From CAIZGX01 sp964385405 (GTDB lineage Bacteria; Bacteroidota; Bacteroidia; Flavobacteriales_D; Sanyastnellaceae), in contig CAYLOT010000010.1 of assembly GCA_964385405.1 (NCBI GenBank), forward strand, positions 28,360 through 92,359: a stretch of DNA of 64,000 bases, read 5' to 3'. Both the position numbers and the translations under genes were made by a program. Of this stretch, positions 23,345 to 31,929 are shown piece after piece. The notes under the pieces are model-generated. The model ran no database searches. It was given only the letters and a program-made list of their open reading frames with translations, and was not told the DNA's origin. Position 1 is the first letter of the stretch. Each line of letters starts with the position of its first letter.

Positions 23345-24013
23345 ATGAAGAACAAACTAATCATTTTTGGAAATACAGAGTTCGCAGAAATAGCCCACGA
23401 ATACTTCACGCACGACAGCGATTACGAAGTTGTGGCATTCTGCGTTCATCGCGAGTATATAAACAAAGAAGAGATTTTCGGATTGCCATTGGTGGCTTTC
23501 GAAGATTTGCCTGCGCTCTTCAACCCCAACGATCATGCGTTCTTTGGAGCATGTGTTTACACCAAACTAAACAGACTGCGCACGCAAGTTTATCTTGAAG
23601 CGAAAGCACTCGGATATGAAATTGCTTCTTACGTGAGCTCATACGCTTTCGTTTGGAGAAACGTCAAATTGGGTGAGCACGTTTTTATTTTTGAAGACAA
23701 TACCCTTCAGCCTTTTACTGAAATCGGAAACAATGTTGTGCTTTGGAGTGGCAATCACATTGGACATCATTCTAAAGTAGACGACAACTGTTTCATCTCT
23801 TCTCATGTGGTGATAAGTGGTGGAGTTACAATAGGAAAAAACTGTTTCCTTGGCGTGAACAGCACGGTGAACAATGCCGTTAGCATAGGAGATGACTGCC
23901 TGTTGTCTTCGGGTGCATTGGTTGTGAAAAATATCCCTGAAGATTCCATTGTAAAAGGAAAAGACATTTCTCCGATCTCTTGTCGCGCTTATCATAAACT
24001 TACACCGCGATGA
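23345..24013 (+). CDS. NeuD/PglD-family sugar O- or N-acyltransferase
   Basis: 222 aa. The N-terminal Rossmann-like PglD domain (1-85) has IIFGNTEFAEIAHEYF. The C-terminal left-handed beta-helix (95-215) shows hexapeptide repeats (VKLGEHVFI, TEIGNNVVL, SKVDDNCFI, VTIGKNCFLGVNS, VSIGDDCLLSSGA) and the histidine-containing WSGNHIGHHSKV used in catalysis. It transfers acetyl or another acyl group from CoA to an amino or hydroxyl group of a sugar. It overlaps the next gene by 4 nt (ATGA). Confidence 0.88.
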   Translation: MKNKLIIFGNTEFAEIAHEYFTHDSDYEVVAFCVHREYINKEEIFGLPLVAFEDLPALFNPNDHAFFGACVYTKLNRLRTQVYLEAKALGYEIASYVSSYAFVWRNVKLGEHVFIFEDNTLQPFTEIGNNVVLWSGNHIGHHSKVDDNCFISSHVVISGGVTIGKNCFLGVNSTVNNAVSIGDDCLLSSGALVVKNIPEDSIVKGKDISPISCRAYHKLTPR

Positions 24014-24927
24014 ATTGGAAACGCCTCGGTAGAATTGTCGAAGCCAATCCGAATTTGGACTGGTCGAAGCAGTATGCAGCCATTCCTACCGTGCGCATTT
24101 TGAACGAAGATGTTCTTCGTGTTTATTATTATTCCATGGATGAAGATTTCAAAGGAAGAATAAGTTATGTAGATGTTTCAGCACACAATCCTTCAGAAAT
24201 TATTTTTCGAAGTAAAGATGTGCTGCTCGATATTGGAACCGAAGGCACATTCGACGACGGTGGCGTTTGTCCGCTGCAATTCCTTCAAAATGAAAATGAA
24301 AATTGGTTGTACTACTTAGGTGTGCAACGCACAACAGATGTTCCTTATAGATATTTTGCTGGAGTAGCGAGAGAGCAAGCCGATGGCTCGTTTCAGCGCT
24401 TTCAAGCCAATCCGGTTTTGCTTCCAACAACATTAGAACCCGATATTCGAAGTGCGATTTCTATTCTTCGGGTAGGAGAAAAAATGCGCATGTGGTATGT
24501 CGGTGCATTCGCGTGGATAGAAGTAAACGGAAAGGAAGTTCCAACATATCGCATTCATCATGCAGTTTCAGTAGACGGATTAAATTGGGAAGTGGATCAA
24601 CACGATTGCATTCAATTTCAAAACGATGATGAGTTCGGTTTTGGAAGGCCGTGGGTAGTGAAAAAGGAAAACGGATTCGAAATGTTTTGTAGCGTAAGAA
24701 CGAAATCATTGGGTTACCGTTTGGGATACGCCACCTCTGAAGACGGCTATTCATGGGTAAGACAAGACAGTGAATTGAATTTTTCAGTTGGAAGTGAGCC
24801 GTGGGAAAACGAATCGGTTTGTTATCCGTGTGTGGTCGATGTGAATGGAAAACGATTCCTGTTTTACAACGGGAATCAAAATGGAAAAACAGGTTTCGGC
24901 GTTGCCGTATTGGAGGACATGCAATGA
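24010..24927 (+). CDS. Five-bladed beta-propeller glycosidase-like protein (GH43/GH32/GH130 type)
   Basis: 305 aa, no signal peptide. Repeated blades with W/Y-rich strands and DG turns (RVYYYSMDEDFKGRISYVDV, FDDGGVCPLQF, WLYYLGVQRT, RMWYVGAFAW, SVDGLNWEV, FGFGRPWVV, YATSEDGYSW, FLFYNGNQNGKTGFG) are typical of GH43/GH32 and of GH130 phosphorylases. Being cytoplasmic and inside a biosynthetic operon, it is more likely a phosphorylase, a trimming or proofreading enzyme, or a non-catalytic relative than a secreted hydrolase. I cannot assign catalytic acids with certainty. Confidence 0.75.
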   Translation: MNWKRLGRIVEANPNLDWSKQYAAIPTVRILNEDVLRVYYYSMDEDFKGRISYVDVSAHNPSEIIFRSKDVLLDIGTEGTFDDGGVCPLQFLQNENENWLYYLGVQRTTDVPYRYFAGVAREQADGSFQRFQANPVLLPTTLEPDIRSAISILRVGEKMRMWYVGAFAWIEVNGKEVPTYRIHHAVSVDGLNWEVDQHDCIQFQNDDEFGFGRPWVVKKENGFEMFCSVRTKSLGYRLGYATSEDGYSWVRQDSELNFSVGSEPWENESVCYPCVVDVNGKRFLFYNGNQNGKTGFGVAVLEDMQ

Positions 24928-25892
24928 AAATAATTCGGTACACAGAAGACCATCGAAAGCAATGGGAGGAATTTGTTTCCAACAGTAAAAATGGAACCTT
25001 TCATCTCTCGCGAAATTTTATTGACTATCACGGAACGAAGTTCAATGATCATTCTTTGCTAGCTTTTGATGAGGAAGAATTGGTGGGTGTGTTGCCCATG
25101 AATGAAAGTGGAAAGGAAGTCTTCGCGCATCAAGGTTTAACCTACGGCGGTTGGGTGCTTTCGTACAATATTCGACTCGATGAATTTCATAAATTGTTTA
25201 TCGCCTTTCTTCAATATCTGGAAGTGAAAGGAATAGAGCAGTTGCATTACAAAACCATTCCGTTCATGTACCATCCAGTACCTGCCCAGGAAGACGTTCA
25301 CATGCTTTTTCTTTCAGGAGCGAAATGCACAGGGCAACACGTGAATCCTATTGTTATTCCTTCCAACGTTCCGAAATTTCAAGAGCGAAGAGTGCGTGGA
25401 ATTAAGAAAGCGGTTAAGGAAGGAATAGTCGTTCGCGTGTCAGAAGATTTCGATTCGTATTACACCATTGTGGAAGAATTGCTCTCGGCGTATTCTTCAA
25501 CAACAGCGCATTCAAGGAGTGAACTACTCGATTTGCAAAAAAGATTTCCAAGTGAAATTGAATTGCATGCGGCCTTTATGGGAGAAGAAATGTGTGCTGG
25601 AATCTTGTGCTTCAACACCCCGAATTGTGTGCGTTTTCAATACATCGCTTCCACGTTAGAAGGGAAGGAGAAGGGAGCTTTGGATTTGCTTTTCGCAACG
25701 CTTATTCAAGAGACGTTTTCTAAAAAGAACTATATAGATTTTGGAACAAGTACCAACAATCAAGGTGCCTCTTTAGCCTTGGGTATTTCGCAACAGAAAG
25801 AAGGTTTTGGCGCACGCACTAGCGTTCAGCCTGTTTATACATTAGCGCTTAATTCCGTAAATTGGGATGCTTTAAATGCATTTGTTTCATGA
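24924..25892 (+). CDS. FemAB/GNAT-like acyl- or aminoacyltransferase
   Basis: 322 aa. The ATG at 24924 overlaps the previous stop (ATGA), so it is preferred over a start 123 nt upstream inside the propeller gene. Two GNAT-like halves are visible: the N-terminal half has GTFHLSRNFIDYHG and LVGVLPMN; the C-terminal half has RRVRGIKKAVKEGIVVR, AAFMGEEMCAGILCF and KNYIDFGTSTNNQG, as in FemAB-type bridge-forming enzymes of exopolysaccharide clusters. It probably adds an acyl or aminoacyl group to an amino-sugar; the donor cannot be seen. Confidence 0.75.
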   Translation: MKIIRYTEDHRKQWEEFVSNSKNGTFHLSRNFIDYHGTKFNDHSLLAFDEEELVGVLPMNESGKEVFAHQGLTYGGWVLSYNIRLDEFHKLFIAFLQYLEVKGIEQLHYKTIPFMYHPVPAQEDVHMLFLSGAKCTGQHVNPIVIPSNVPKFQERRVRGIKKAVKEGIVVRVSEDFDSYYTIVEELLSAYSSTTAHSRSELLDLQKRFPSEIELHAAFMGEEMCAGILCFNTPNCVRFQYIASTLEGKEKGALDLLFATLIQETFSKKNYIDFGTSTNNQGASLALGISQQKEGFGARTSVQPVYTLALNSVNWDALNAFVS

Positions 25893-26824
25893 AGAAAGTA
25901 TCTGTAGTCATTCCGTGTTTTCATGTTGAAGAATTTATTCTTCCACTCTTTCACAACATGCAAGAGGTAGAGAAGCAGTTGAACAGCATGAACCTTGCGC
26001 TGGAATTGGTGTGTGTTGACGATGGAAGTAAAGATGGCACTTGGAATGAATTGTTGAAGCATCGTCACTTAATCAAAGACACGCAAGTGGTTCGACTAAC
26101 ACGCAATTTCGGAGCCATCTGCGCAAGCAATGCTGGATTGAAATTGGTAACTGGTGATGCATGCACGATCTACGCTGCAGACCTTCAAGACCCATTGGAA
26201 TTGATTCCAGAGATGGCTCAGCTTTGGTTAAACGGAGAGAAATACATAACTGCGGTGCGCGCGAAGAAAAGGAAGGATCCTTTGCTAACTCGTCTTTACG
26301 CGAAGCTTTATTACATTTTAGTGAAGTTATTCGTGATGAAAGATTTTCCAGAAAGCGGATTCGATATTGCTTTCTGGGATGGAAGTATTTTGCAGTATTT
26401 GAAGAATACGTCGAAGAATATCAATCGTTCGCTCTTCTCGCATTGGCTTGGATTCAAACCGTATGTCATCGAGTACGAGAGAAGAGAGCGTACTAGCGGG
26501 AAGAGTGGTTGGACGTTTTCAAAAAAATGGAAATTGTTCCTTGATTCATTTTTAGGATTTTCAGTTGTTCCCATTCGTTTCATTTCTTTCATTGGCATGT
26601 GTGTTTCTTTTCTCAGTTTTGGGTACGGCATACTCATGTTAATTGGAGGAATAACGGGGAAAATATCAGAGCCTGGATTCGCAACAGTAACTTCGCTCAT
26701 CACGTTCCTTCTCGGATTGGTGATTGTTATGTTAGGAGTTATTGGCGAATACTTGTGGCGCATTTTCGATGAAGTAAACAAACGACCCGAGGCGGTTGTA
26801 GAAGAGATATTGAAGAATGAGTAA
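25889..26824 (+). CDS. GT2 polyprenyl-phosphate glycosyltransferase (DPM1/ArnC/GtrB type)
   Basis: 311 aa. The GT-A domain has VSVVIPCFHVEEF at the N-terminus, the nucleotide-binding VDDGSKDGTW and the metal-binding YAADLQDPLE. Two C-terminal membrane helices follow (about 225-255 and 268-295), the arrangement of ArnC, GtrB and dolichol-phosphate-mannose synthases. These enzymes move one sugar from a nucleotide sugar to undecaprenyl phosphate on the inner face of the membrane. ATG at 25889 overlaps the upstream stop; 8 nt overlap with the next gene, a small flippase-like protein. Confidence 0.9.
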   Translation: MKKVSVVIPCFHVEEFILPLFHNMQEVEKQLNSMNLALELVCVDDGSKDGTWNELLKHRHLIKDTQVVRLTRNFGAICASNAGLKLVTGDACTIYAADLQDPLELIPEMAQLWLNGEKYITAVRAKKRKDPLLTRLYAKLYYILVKLFVMKDFPESGFDIAFWDGSILQYLKNTSKNINRSLFSHWLGFKPYVIEYERRERTSGKSGWTFSKKWKLFLDSFLGFSVVPIRFISFIGMCVSFLSFGYGILMLIGGITGKISEPGFATVTSLITFLLGLVIVMLGVIGEYLWRIFDEVNKRPEAVVEEILKNE

Positions 26825-27197
26825 GATTGTAATTTTCGGACTTTCGGCGCTTTATGCCACGCTATCTGTTGTTGGCGCATCGCTAATTAAATTAACCTTG
26901 AACAATTGGGGCGCAGAACAACGCGGACTGGCCTCGGTTAAAGATTATTTCGCTTTTTTGTTCGAGCCTAAAGTGTTCTTCGGAATGGGAATCATTTTCG
27001 TTTCAGCTTTGGTCTTATTCAAGGCCTTGTCGCTGAGCGATTTTAGCTATGTAATTCCTGTAAGCGCTGCCGTGAATTTTATTCTCACAGCGTCAGTAGC
27101 AGCGGTGTTCTTTGGAGAGAAATTAGCATGGAACAACATTGTTGGAATTGCGCTAATCATTGCAGGAGTATTCGTGATTAATCTGAAAAAAGCATGA
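26817..27197 (+). CDS. Small four-helix EamA/SMR-family membrane protein (ArnE/ArnF-like flippase subunit)
   Basis: 126 aa with four predicted membrane helices: about 3-20, 50-68, 73-95 and 102-122. The third is FSYVIPVSAAVNFILTASVA, the fourth contains IVGIALIIAGVFVI. This is the small multidrug resistance/EmrE fold. In Arn operons such proteins (ArnE and ArnF) flip undecaprenyl-phosphate amino-sugar across the inner membrane. Its position between an ArnC-like GT2 and SDR/DegT genes supports that role over drug export. It could act as a homodimer, since only one gene is present. Confidence 0.82.
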   Translation: MSKIVIFGLSALYATLSVVGASLIKLTLNNWGAEQRGLASVKDYFAFLFEPKVFFGMGIIFVSALVLFKALSLSDFSYVIPVSAAVNFILTASVAAVFFGEKLAWNNIVGIALIIAGVFVINLKKA

Positions 27198-28186
27198 GTA
27201 AAATTCTTGTCACAGGCGCAGCCGGATTCATAGGATCACATCTCACCGATGCCTTACTTGAAGCGGGACATGGAGTTGTGGGTTTCGATAATTTATCGAA
27301 CGGAAAATTGCGAAACCTTGAATCTGCATTGGAAAACAATGCTTTTCAATTTGCGGAAGGAGACATCTGTGACGAAGCGCAAGTAAATGAAATCATGCAG
27401 GGAATCGAAGTGGTTTATCACTTGGCATGCTTGGGTGTTCGACATTCCATTCACAGTCCTTTCGAAAATCACAGAGTAAACGCAGAAGGCTCACTTCGTG
27501 TTCTGGAAGCTGCACGTCAGAATAAGGTTTCGAAGTTTTTTTATATCTCTACTTCAGAGATTTACGGAGACATTCAAACTTTTCCAATAGATGAGCTCGG
27601 TGTGCCCGCGCCAAAAACCGTGTACGGAAGTAGCAAGTTAGCTGGAGAAAACTATGCATATTCTTATAACGTATGCTACGGACTTCAAACGGTCATTACA
27701 CGAATCTTCAACAACTACGGACCTCGCGCGCATTACGAAGGTGATGCCGGTGAGATCATTCCGCGAAGTATTGTTCGAATGCTAAACGGAGAAGCTCCTG
27801 TTGTTTTCGGAAAGGGAGATGTAAGGCGCGATTTCTTTTTTGTGAAAGATACCGCTCGCGCCTTGGTTCAGCTTATGAACAATGAGAAGGTCGTTGGAGA
27901 AATAATAAATATTGGAACAGGAGCGGAAATTACCATGAAGGAACTCATGGAAATACTCATTGAAGAGATGGGTTTGAAAGACCGAATGAGCATTCGGTAT
28001 GAAGATGACCGTCCGGCAGATGTTCCGCGTTTGTGGGTGAATCCATCTAAGTTCAGGTCTTTGACGGGCTTTTCTGGAGAAAAAGATTTTCGTGAAGGGT
28101 TGCGCGAGACCATTGATTATTACCGCGAGCTGAATCAGCAGAACGATTTAATGGGAGTGATAGAACTTCAAAATTGGAAAAAATGA
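27194..28186 (+). CDS. NAD-dependent sugar epimerase/dehydratase (extended SDR)
   Basis: 330 aa. The N-terminal dinucleotide fold has VTGAAGFIGSHL (5-16) and FDNLSNG. The catalytic set is Ser/Thr in FFYISTSEIYGD and YxxxK in VYGSSKLAGE (about 137-146). The C-terminal substrate domain has RIFNNYGPR and RRDFFFVKD. This is the UDP-glucose 4-epimerase/dTDP-glucose dehydratase/UDP-glucuronate decarboxylase group; exact reaction not fixed. It would provide the 4-keto or epimerised sugar for the DegT aminotransferase, with which it overlaps by 4 nt. Confidence 0.92.
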   Translation: MSKILVTGAAGFIGSHLTDALLEAGHGVVGFDNLSNGKLRNLESALENNAFQFAEGDICDEAQVNEIMQGIEVVYHLACLGVRHSIHSPFENHRVNAEGSLRVLEAARQNKVSKFFYISTSEIYGDIQTFPIDELGVPAPKTVYGSSKLAGENYAYSYNVCYGLQTVITRIFNNYGPRAHYEGDAGEIIPRSIVRMLNGEAPVVFGKGDVRRDFFFVKDTARALVQLMNNEKVVGEIINIGTGAEITMKELMEILIEEMGLKDRMSIRYEDDRPADVPRLWVNPSKFRSLTGFSGEKDFREGLRETIDYYRELNQQNDLMGVIELQNWKK

Positions 28187-29319
28187 AAATCCCAGTAGCA
28201 AAACCGTACTTAGGAGTTGAAGAAGCGCAGTTGGCATACGACACCATTTTAACGAATTGGGTAACGCAAGGTCCGCGCGTGGCAGAGTTCGAAGAGAAGT
28301 TTGCGCAATACGTGGGAAGTGAATACGCTGTGGCCGTGAGCAATTGCACAACGGCCTTGCATTTGTCGTTAATCGTTGCAGGCATTGGTCCCGGGGACGA
28401 AGTCATTTGTCCGAGCATGAGCTACATTGCAACGGCTAACGCCATCGTATATGTAGGCGCAACACCTGTCTTTGCGGAAGTGAAGTCAGAGACTTACAAC
28501 ATAGATCCTGCAGATGTTGAAGCGAAGATTACTTCGAAGACGAAGGCCATTATTGGTGTTCATCAGATTGGACTTCCCTTTGAGATAGATGAAATAAAAG
28601 CGTTGTGCACGAAGCACAACCTCATCTTAATTGAGGACGCTGCTTGTGCCGCGGGTTCTTCCTACAAAGGAAAAAAAATAGGTTCGCATTCAGACTTAGT
28701 TTGTTTTTCGTTCCATCCGAGAAAGGTCATTACGACCGGAGACGGTGGAATGATAGCCACTTCAAACCTTGAATACACCGAGCGTTTGAAACGTCTTCGT
28801 CAGCACGGCATGAGTGTGAACGATCGCGTGCGCCACCTGAGCGATAAGGTTATTGTGGAAGATCATTTAGAGGTCGGGTATAACTACCGAATGACCGATA
28901 TTCAGGCGGCGGTAGGCATTCGTCAATTGGAAAAATTAGATTCCATTGTTCAACGAAGAAGAGAAATAGCCAATTTTTATTTGAATGAATTGAAGGACAT
29001 CGATTGCATTCGTTTGCCTTTCGAAAGTCAAAACGATTTCACCAATTGGCAGTCTTTTTCAGTTTACATAAAACCTTCATGTGGAGTTTCAAGAAACGAC
29101 ATCATGCAGAAAATGCTTGACTTAGGTATTTCAACTCGAAGAGGCATCATGACTTCACACCGAGAAACAGCATACAAGAACAGGAGGGTGAATATTTCAC
29201 TTCCAATCTCTGAAGATGCCGCCGATCGAAGCATTGTACTTCCGTTATATGTGCCCATGTCGCAAGAAGAGATGGATTATGTCATCAAACATTTCAAAGC
29301 ATGTTTGAATCAAGATTAA
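28183..29319 (+). CDS. DegT/DnrJ/EryC1/StrS family sugar aminotransferase (ArnB-like)
   Basis: 378 aa. The ATG at 28183 overlaps the SDR stop (ATGA), better than a TTG 9 nt upstream. It shows NCTTALHLSL (54-63), PGDEVICPSMSYIATANA, IEDAACAAGSSYKG and the PLP lysine K181 in FHPRKVITTGDGG. It aminates a keto-sugar nucleotide, probably the product of the SDR just upstream. The arrangement SDR + DegT + GT2 + SMR + GT-C parallels ArnA-ArnB-ArnC-ArnE/F-ArnT. Confidence 0.92.
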   Translation: MKIPVAKPYLGVEEAQLAYDTILTNWVTQGPRVAEFEEKFAQYVGSEYAVAVSNCTTALHLSLIVAGIGPGDEVICPSMSYIATANAIVYVGATPVFAEVKSETYNIDPADVEAKITSKTKAIIGVHQIGLPFEIDEIKALCTKHNLILIEDAACAAGSSYKGKKIGSHSDLVCFSFHPRKVITTGDGGMIATSNLEYTERLKRLRQHGMSVNDRVRHLSDKVIVEDHLEVGYNYRMTDIQAAVGIRQLEKLDSIVQRRREIANFYLNELKDIDCIRLPFESQNDFTNWQSFSVYIKPSCGVSRNDIMQKMLDLGISTRRGIMTSHRETAYKNRRVNISLPISEDAADRSIVLPLYVPMSQEEMDYVIKHFKACLNQD

Positions 29320-30716
29320 GCATTCCACTTGCCAACCAAGAAGAAAGAAAATTCATTTTCGCGTTGGTTGTTTTTAAGTGCTTTCTCTTTGCATATCTCT
29401 TTTTTCAGTATTCATCTTATTGGCAGTCGGGGCCCATTGAAGGACTTGCAGTTCATGCGGGAGATACTTCAGGATATTTCAATCCAGCAGAAGCATTGGC
29501 ACAAGGTCAAGGCTACTCAAGCGTGTGTCGCATGCCTGCGTTTGCACCCATCTATTCTGGAGTAAGTGCGGTCTTCAATCCGTTTGTAGCATATCAGTTT
29601 GTTATCCTACTTCAATTCATCTTCGGAATCCTCAGTGTAGTTTGGGTTGCGCGATTGGCTGGACATCTGGCCCAGAATAAGAAGGCGTATTACATAGCTG
29701 GAACTATCTACGCTTCGTCATTGCTCATTGCTGTTTGGGATCCGATGCTACTTTCCGACAGTCTTGGAAATTCTTTTTTGATTCTCGCGTTTTATTTGGC
29801 TGTTCGCTTCAAAAATGAATTGAATTGGAAACTTGTTTTTTGGTCGTCGTTGTTTTTGACGTGGTCCATTTTCTTCCGTCAGATTCATGTACTCATCATT
29901 CCAGTACTATACTTTCTTTTGTTGAAGCGAATTCATTTTTTCAAATCTTCAATCCTCTTCGGAGTACCGTTGGTCTTGGCTTTCGTTAGTTGGACGGCCT
30001 ACAATTTTTCGAAAACGAATCGATTCATTCCAATGGTGGATTCTTTTTCTTCATGCTACGGGTACATGCCGGAAGAGTTGGTCGCTATTCGCGATTTGGT
30101 CATTGCTTGGGGAGAAGATTGTCAGCCTTGGGTGCCGAATTCGGCTTCGAATTATTTAATTGCGAAGGACGGATGCACAACTTCACCGCTGAATGAACGC
30201 CATTACACAACAGCCTACGGAGCTCAAGAAATGAAGAGTCTGAAGGAAGATTATCGTCGTTTTAAATACGAATTGGAAGGGAATTCGAAAGACAGTTTGG
30301 GGAATGAAATTGTTTCTCGCGCTCGAAAGTACAAGTCGGCCTACATGCATGAACATCCCTCCGATTATTATTTTTTGAATCGTTTTCGATTGATGAAGCA
30401 GTTTCTTTTCCCAGCGAGAATAGATAACATTCCGGGCCCAGCATTCGCTCAAATGAACATCTTTCAAAAAGGAGTGAAAGTAAGCTCTTACGCCTTGTTA
30501 CTGATGGTGAATGTGCTCTCACTCATCCTTTTCATTCCAGTTATTCTGAAGGATTGGAAAGGACGTTGGTGGCTCGTTTCCTCGTGGTTGTTGTTCATAG
30601 TTTTGGCCGGTGTGCTTGGATTCATAGAGCAACGTTATCTTGTTCCGTGTTATTTCTTCTTTGCGATTGTTGTAGCGGTTGGAATTTCAAGTTGGAAATT
30701 GAAACGCAGCGCGTAA
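29301..30716 (+). CDS. Multi-spanning GT-C glycosyltransferase-like membrane protein (ArnT/GT39/GT83 type)
   Basis: 471 aa with about 10-11 predicted membrane helices. After the first helix comes a periplasmic loop with HAGDTSGYFNPAEALAQG and RMPAFAPIYSG, matching the acidic active-site loop and 'R-x-P-x-Y/F' loop of polyprenyl-phosphate-sugar-dependent GT-C enzymes. A large periplasmic part (about 255-385) precedes the last helices. It would transfer the sugar from undecaprenyl phosphate to lipid A, core or another acceptor outside the inner membrane. Overlaps the DegT gene by 19 nt. Family-level call is good; acceptor unknown. Confidence 0.8.
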   Translation: MFESRLSIPLANQEERKFIFALVVFKCFLFAYLFFQYSSYWQSGPIEGLAVHAGDTSGYFNPAEALAQGQGYSSVCRMPAFAPIYSGVSAVFNPFVAYQFVILLQFIFGILSVVWVARLAGHLAQNKKAYYIAGTIYASSLLIAVWDPMLLSDSLGNSFLILAFYLAVRFKNELNWKLVFWSSLFLTWSIFFRQIHVLIIPVLYFLLLKRIHFFKSSILFGVPLVLAFVSWTAYNFSKTNRFIPMVDSFSSCYGYMPEELVAIRDLVIAWGEDCQPWVPNSASNYLIAKDGCTTSPLNERHYTTAYGAQEMKSLKEDYRRFKYELEGNSKDSLGNEIVSRARKYKSAYMHEHPSDYYFLNRFRLMKQFLFPARIDNIPGPAFAQMNIFQKGVKVSSYALLLMVNVLSLILFIPVILKDWKGRWWLVSSWLLFIVLAGVLGFIEQRYLVPCYFFFAIVVAVGISSWKLKRSA

Positions 30717-30721
30717 ATTTG
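30692..30721 (+). promoter_or_regulatory. Internal promoter for the GlmU-like gene
   Basis: TTG (30692-30694), 19-nt spacer, TAAATTTG (30714-30721), then 6 nt to the ATG at 30728. The box overlaps the stop codon of the GT-C gene, so the following gene can be transcribed separately. Confidence 0.6.
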
Positions 30722-30727
30722 AAGAAT

Positions 30728-31885
30728 ATGCAAATCGTACTTTTTGAAGACCACGTGGTCAATTCATTCTTACCGCTTTCTCACACTCGAGCAATTGCCG
30801 ACCTCTTTGCCGGAATGTACTCCATTCAAGATCGTTGGAAATTGTTTTTCGAGAATGATTCATTCTATGTTCAAACAAGAAATTCACTTCAAGATTTATA
30901 CGGCGTAATTCCTGAAGGGGAGAGTTTGTATATCAATACGCGTATCATTCCCAATCAAATTGCAGTAGAAACCATACAAGGATTGAAGTCTAACGAGGCG
31001 TTCTTCATTCATGATGTCTGCGTTGCTGCCAAAGGTCCAAGTATGAATTGGGAATCCTTCGAGCGTCGCGCATGGACAGTCGAAGCCATGTGGTTGAATG
31101 GAGTTACCGATTTATTTTCAGTTAACGATTATTTGCTTCGTGCAGATTTCGCATCAGCAAATAAAAAAGATGGAGCGAAACCGAGTCAATACTGCAGAGT
31201 CATTGGCGATTCCTCGAACTTATTCATTCACTCAACAGCGAAGGTTTTCGATGCGGTATTGAATGTTGAAAGCGGACCTGTCTTCATTGATGAAGGTGCA
31301 GAAGTAATGGAAGGAAGTATGTTGCGCGGACCACTTTACATCGGGAAACACGCCGTCTTGAAGATGGGAACGAAATGCTACGGTCCTTCATCTTTTGGTG
31401 AGGAATGCAGAATAGGAGGAGAGACATCGAATGTTGTTTTCCATCCGTTCAGCAACAAAGGTCACGATGGTTTTTTAGGAAACGCAGTTATTGGTTCTTG
31501 GGTGAATTTCGGAGCTGACTCTAACTGCAGTAACCTGAAGAATAATTACAGCACTGTTTCCATTTCAAATGATTTAGATAAAAACGAAATCAATACTGGA
31601 CTAACATTTTGCGGAGCGCTTGTGGGGGATCATGCGAAATTTGGAATTAACACCATGCTGAATACAGGGACCTATGTTGGCGTGGCAGCGAATGTTTTTG
31701 CGGGAGATTTTCCACCGAAATGTGTTCCTTCATTTACTTGGGGAACAGGCGCAGTTGAGCACAACCTCGACAAGGCCATTCAAACAGCAGAACGCATGAT
31801 GCAACGCCGTGGCAAAGAAATGTCAGCGGCTGAAAGAGCCGTATTGGCGCATGTATTTAAAATTACCGCTGCTTCTCGGTCATAA
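30728..31885 (+). CDS. GlmU-like sugar nucleotidyltransferase (putative)
   Basis: 385 aa; ATG at 30728 chosen over an in-frame start 174 nt upstream, which lies inside the membrane-protein gene and lacks similarity. The N-terminal part (QIVLFEDHVVNSFLPLSHTR, AIADLFAGMYSIQDRW) matches the sugar-nucleotidyltransferase-like domain common in Bacteroidota. The C-terminal left-handed beta-helix (about 200-340) has hexapeptide repeats (VNVESGPVFIDEGAEV, YIGKHAVLKMG, GSWVNFGADSNCSNLKNNY). It probably makes an activated sugar-1-phosphate or acetylates one. Conserved in the phylum, with its own promoter, so it may be housekeeping and not part of the glycan operon. Confidence 0.85.
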   Translation: MQIVLFEDHVVNSFLPLSHTRAIADLFAGMYSIQDRWKLFFENDSFYVQTRNSLQDLYGVIPEGESLYINTRIIPNQIAVETIQGLKSNEAFFIHDVCVAAKGPSMNWESFERRAWTVEAMWLNGVTDLFSVNDYLLRADFASANKKDGAKPSQYCRVIGDSSNLFIHSTAKVFDAVLNVESGPVFIDEGAEVMEGSMLRGPLYIGKHAVLKMGTKCYGPSSFGEECRIGGETSNVVFHPFSNKGHDGFLGNAVIGSWVNFGADSNCSNLKNNYSTVSISNDLDKNEINTGLTFCGALVGDHAKFGINTMLNTGTYVGVAANVFAGDFPPKCVPSFTWGTGAVEHNLDKAIQTAERMMQRRGKEMSAAERAVLAHVFKITAASRS

Positions 31886-31929
31886 AGGCAGAGGAAAATA
31901 AGTGGCATTGACATTGAAAATTGAGGTGT

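Noticed and set aside
24801..24923. Longer start for the FemAB-like gene
   Set aside because: It is entirely within the propeller gene; ATG 24924 gives the usual ATGA overlap.
30554..30727. N-terminal extension of the GlmU-like protein from an upstream start
   Set aside because: It lies inside the membrane-protein gene in another frame and shows no family sequence; ATG 30728 follows a good promoter and starts the known motif.
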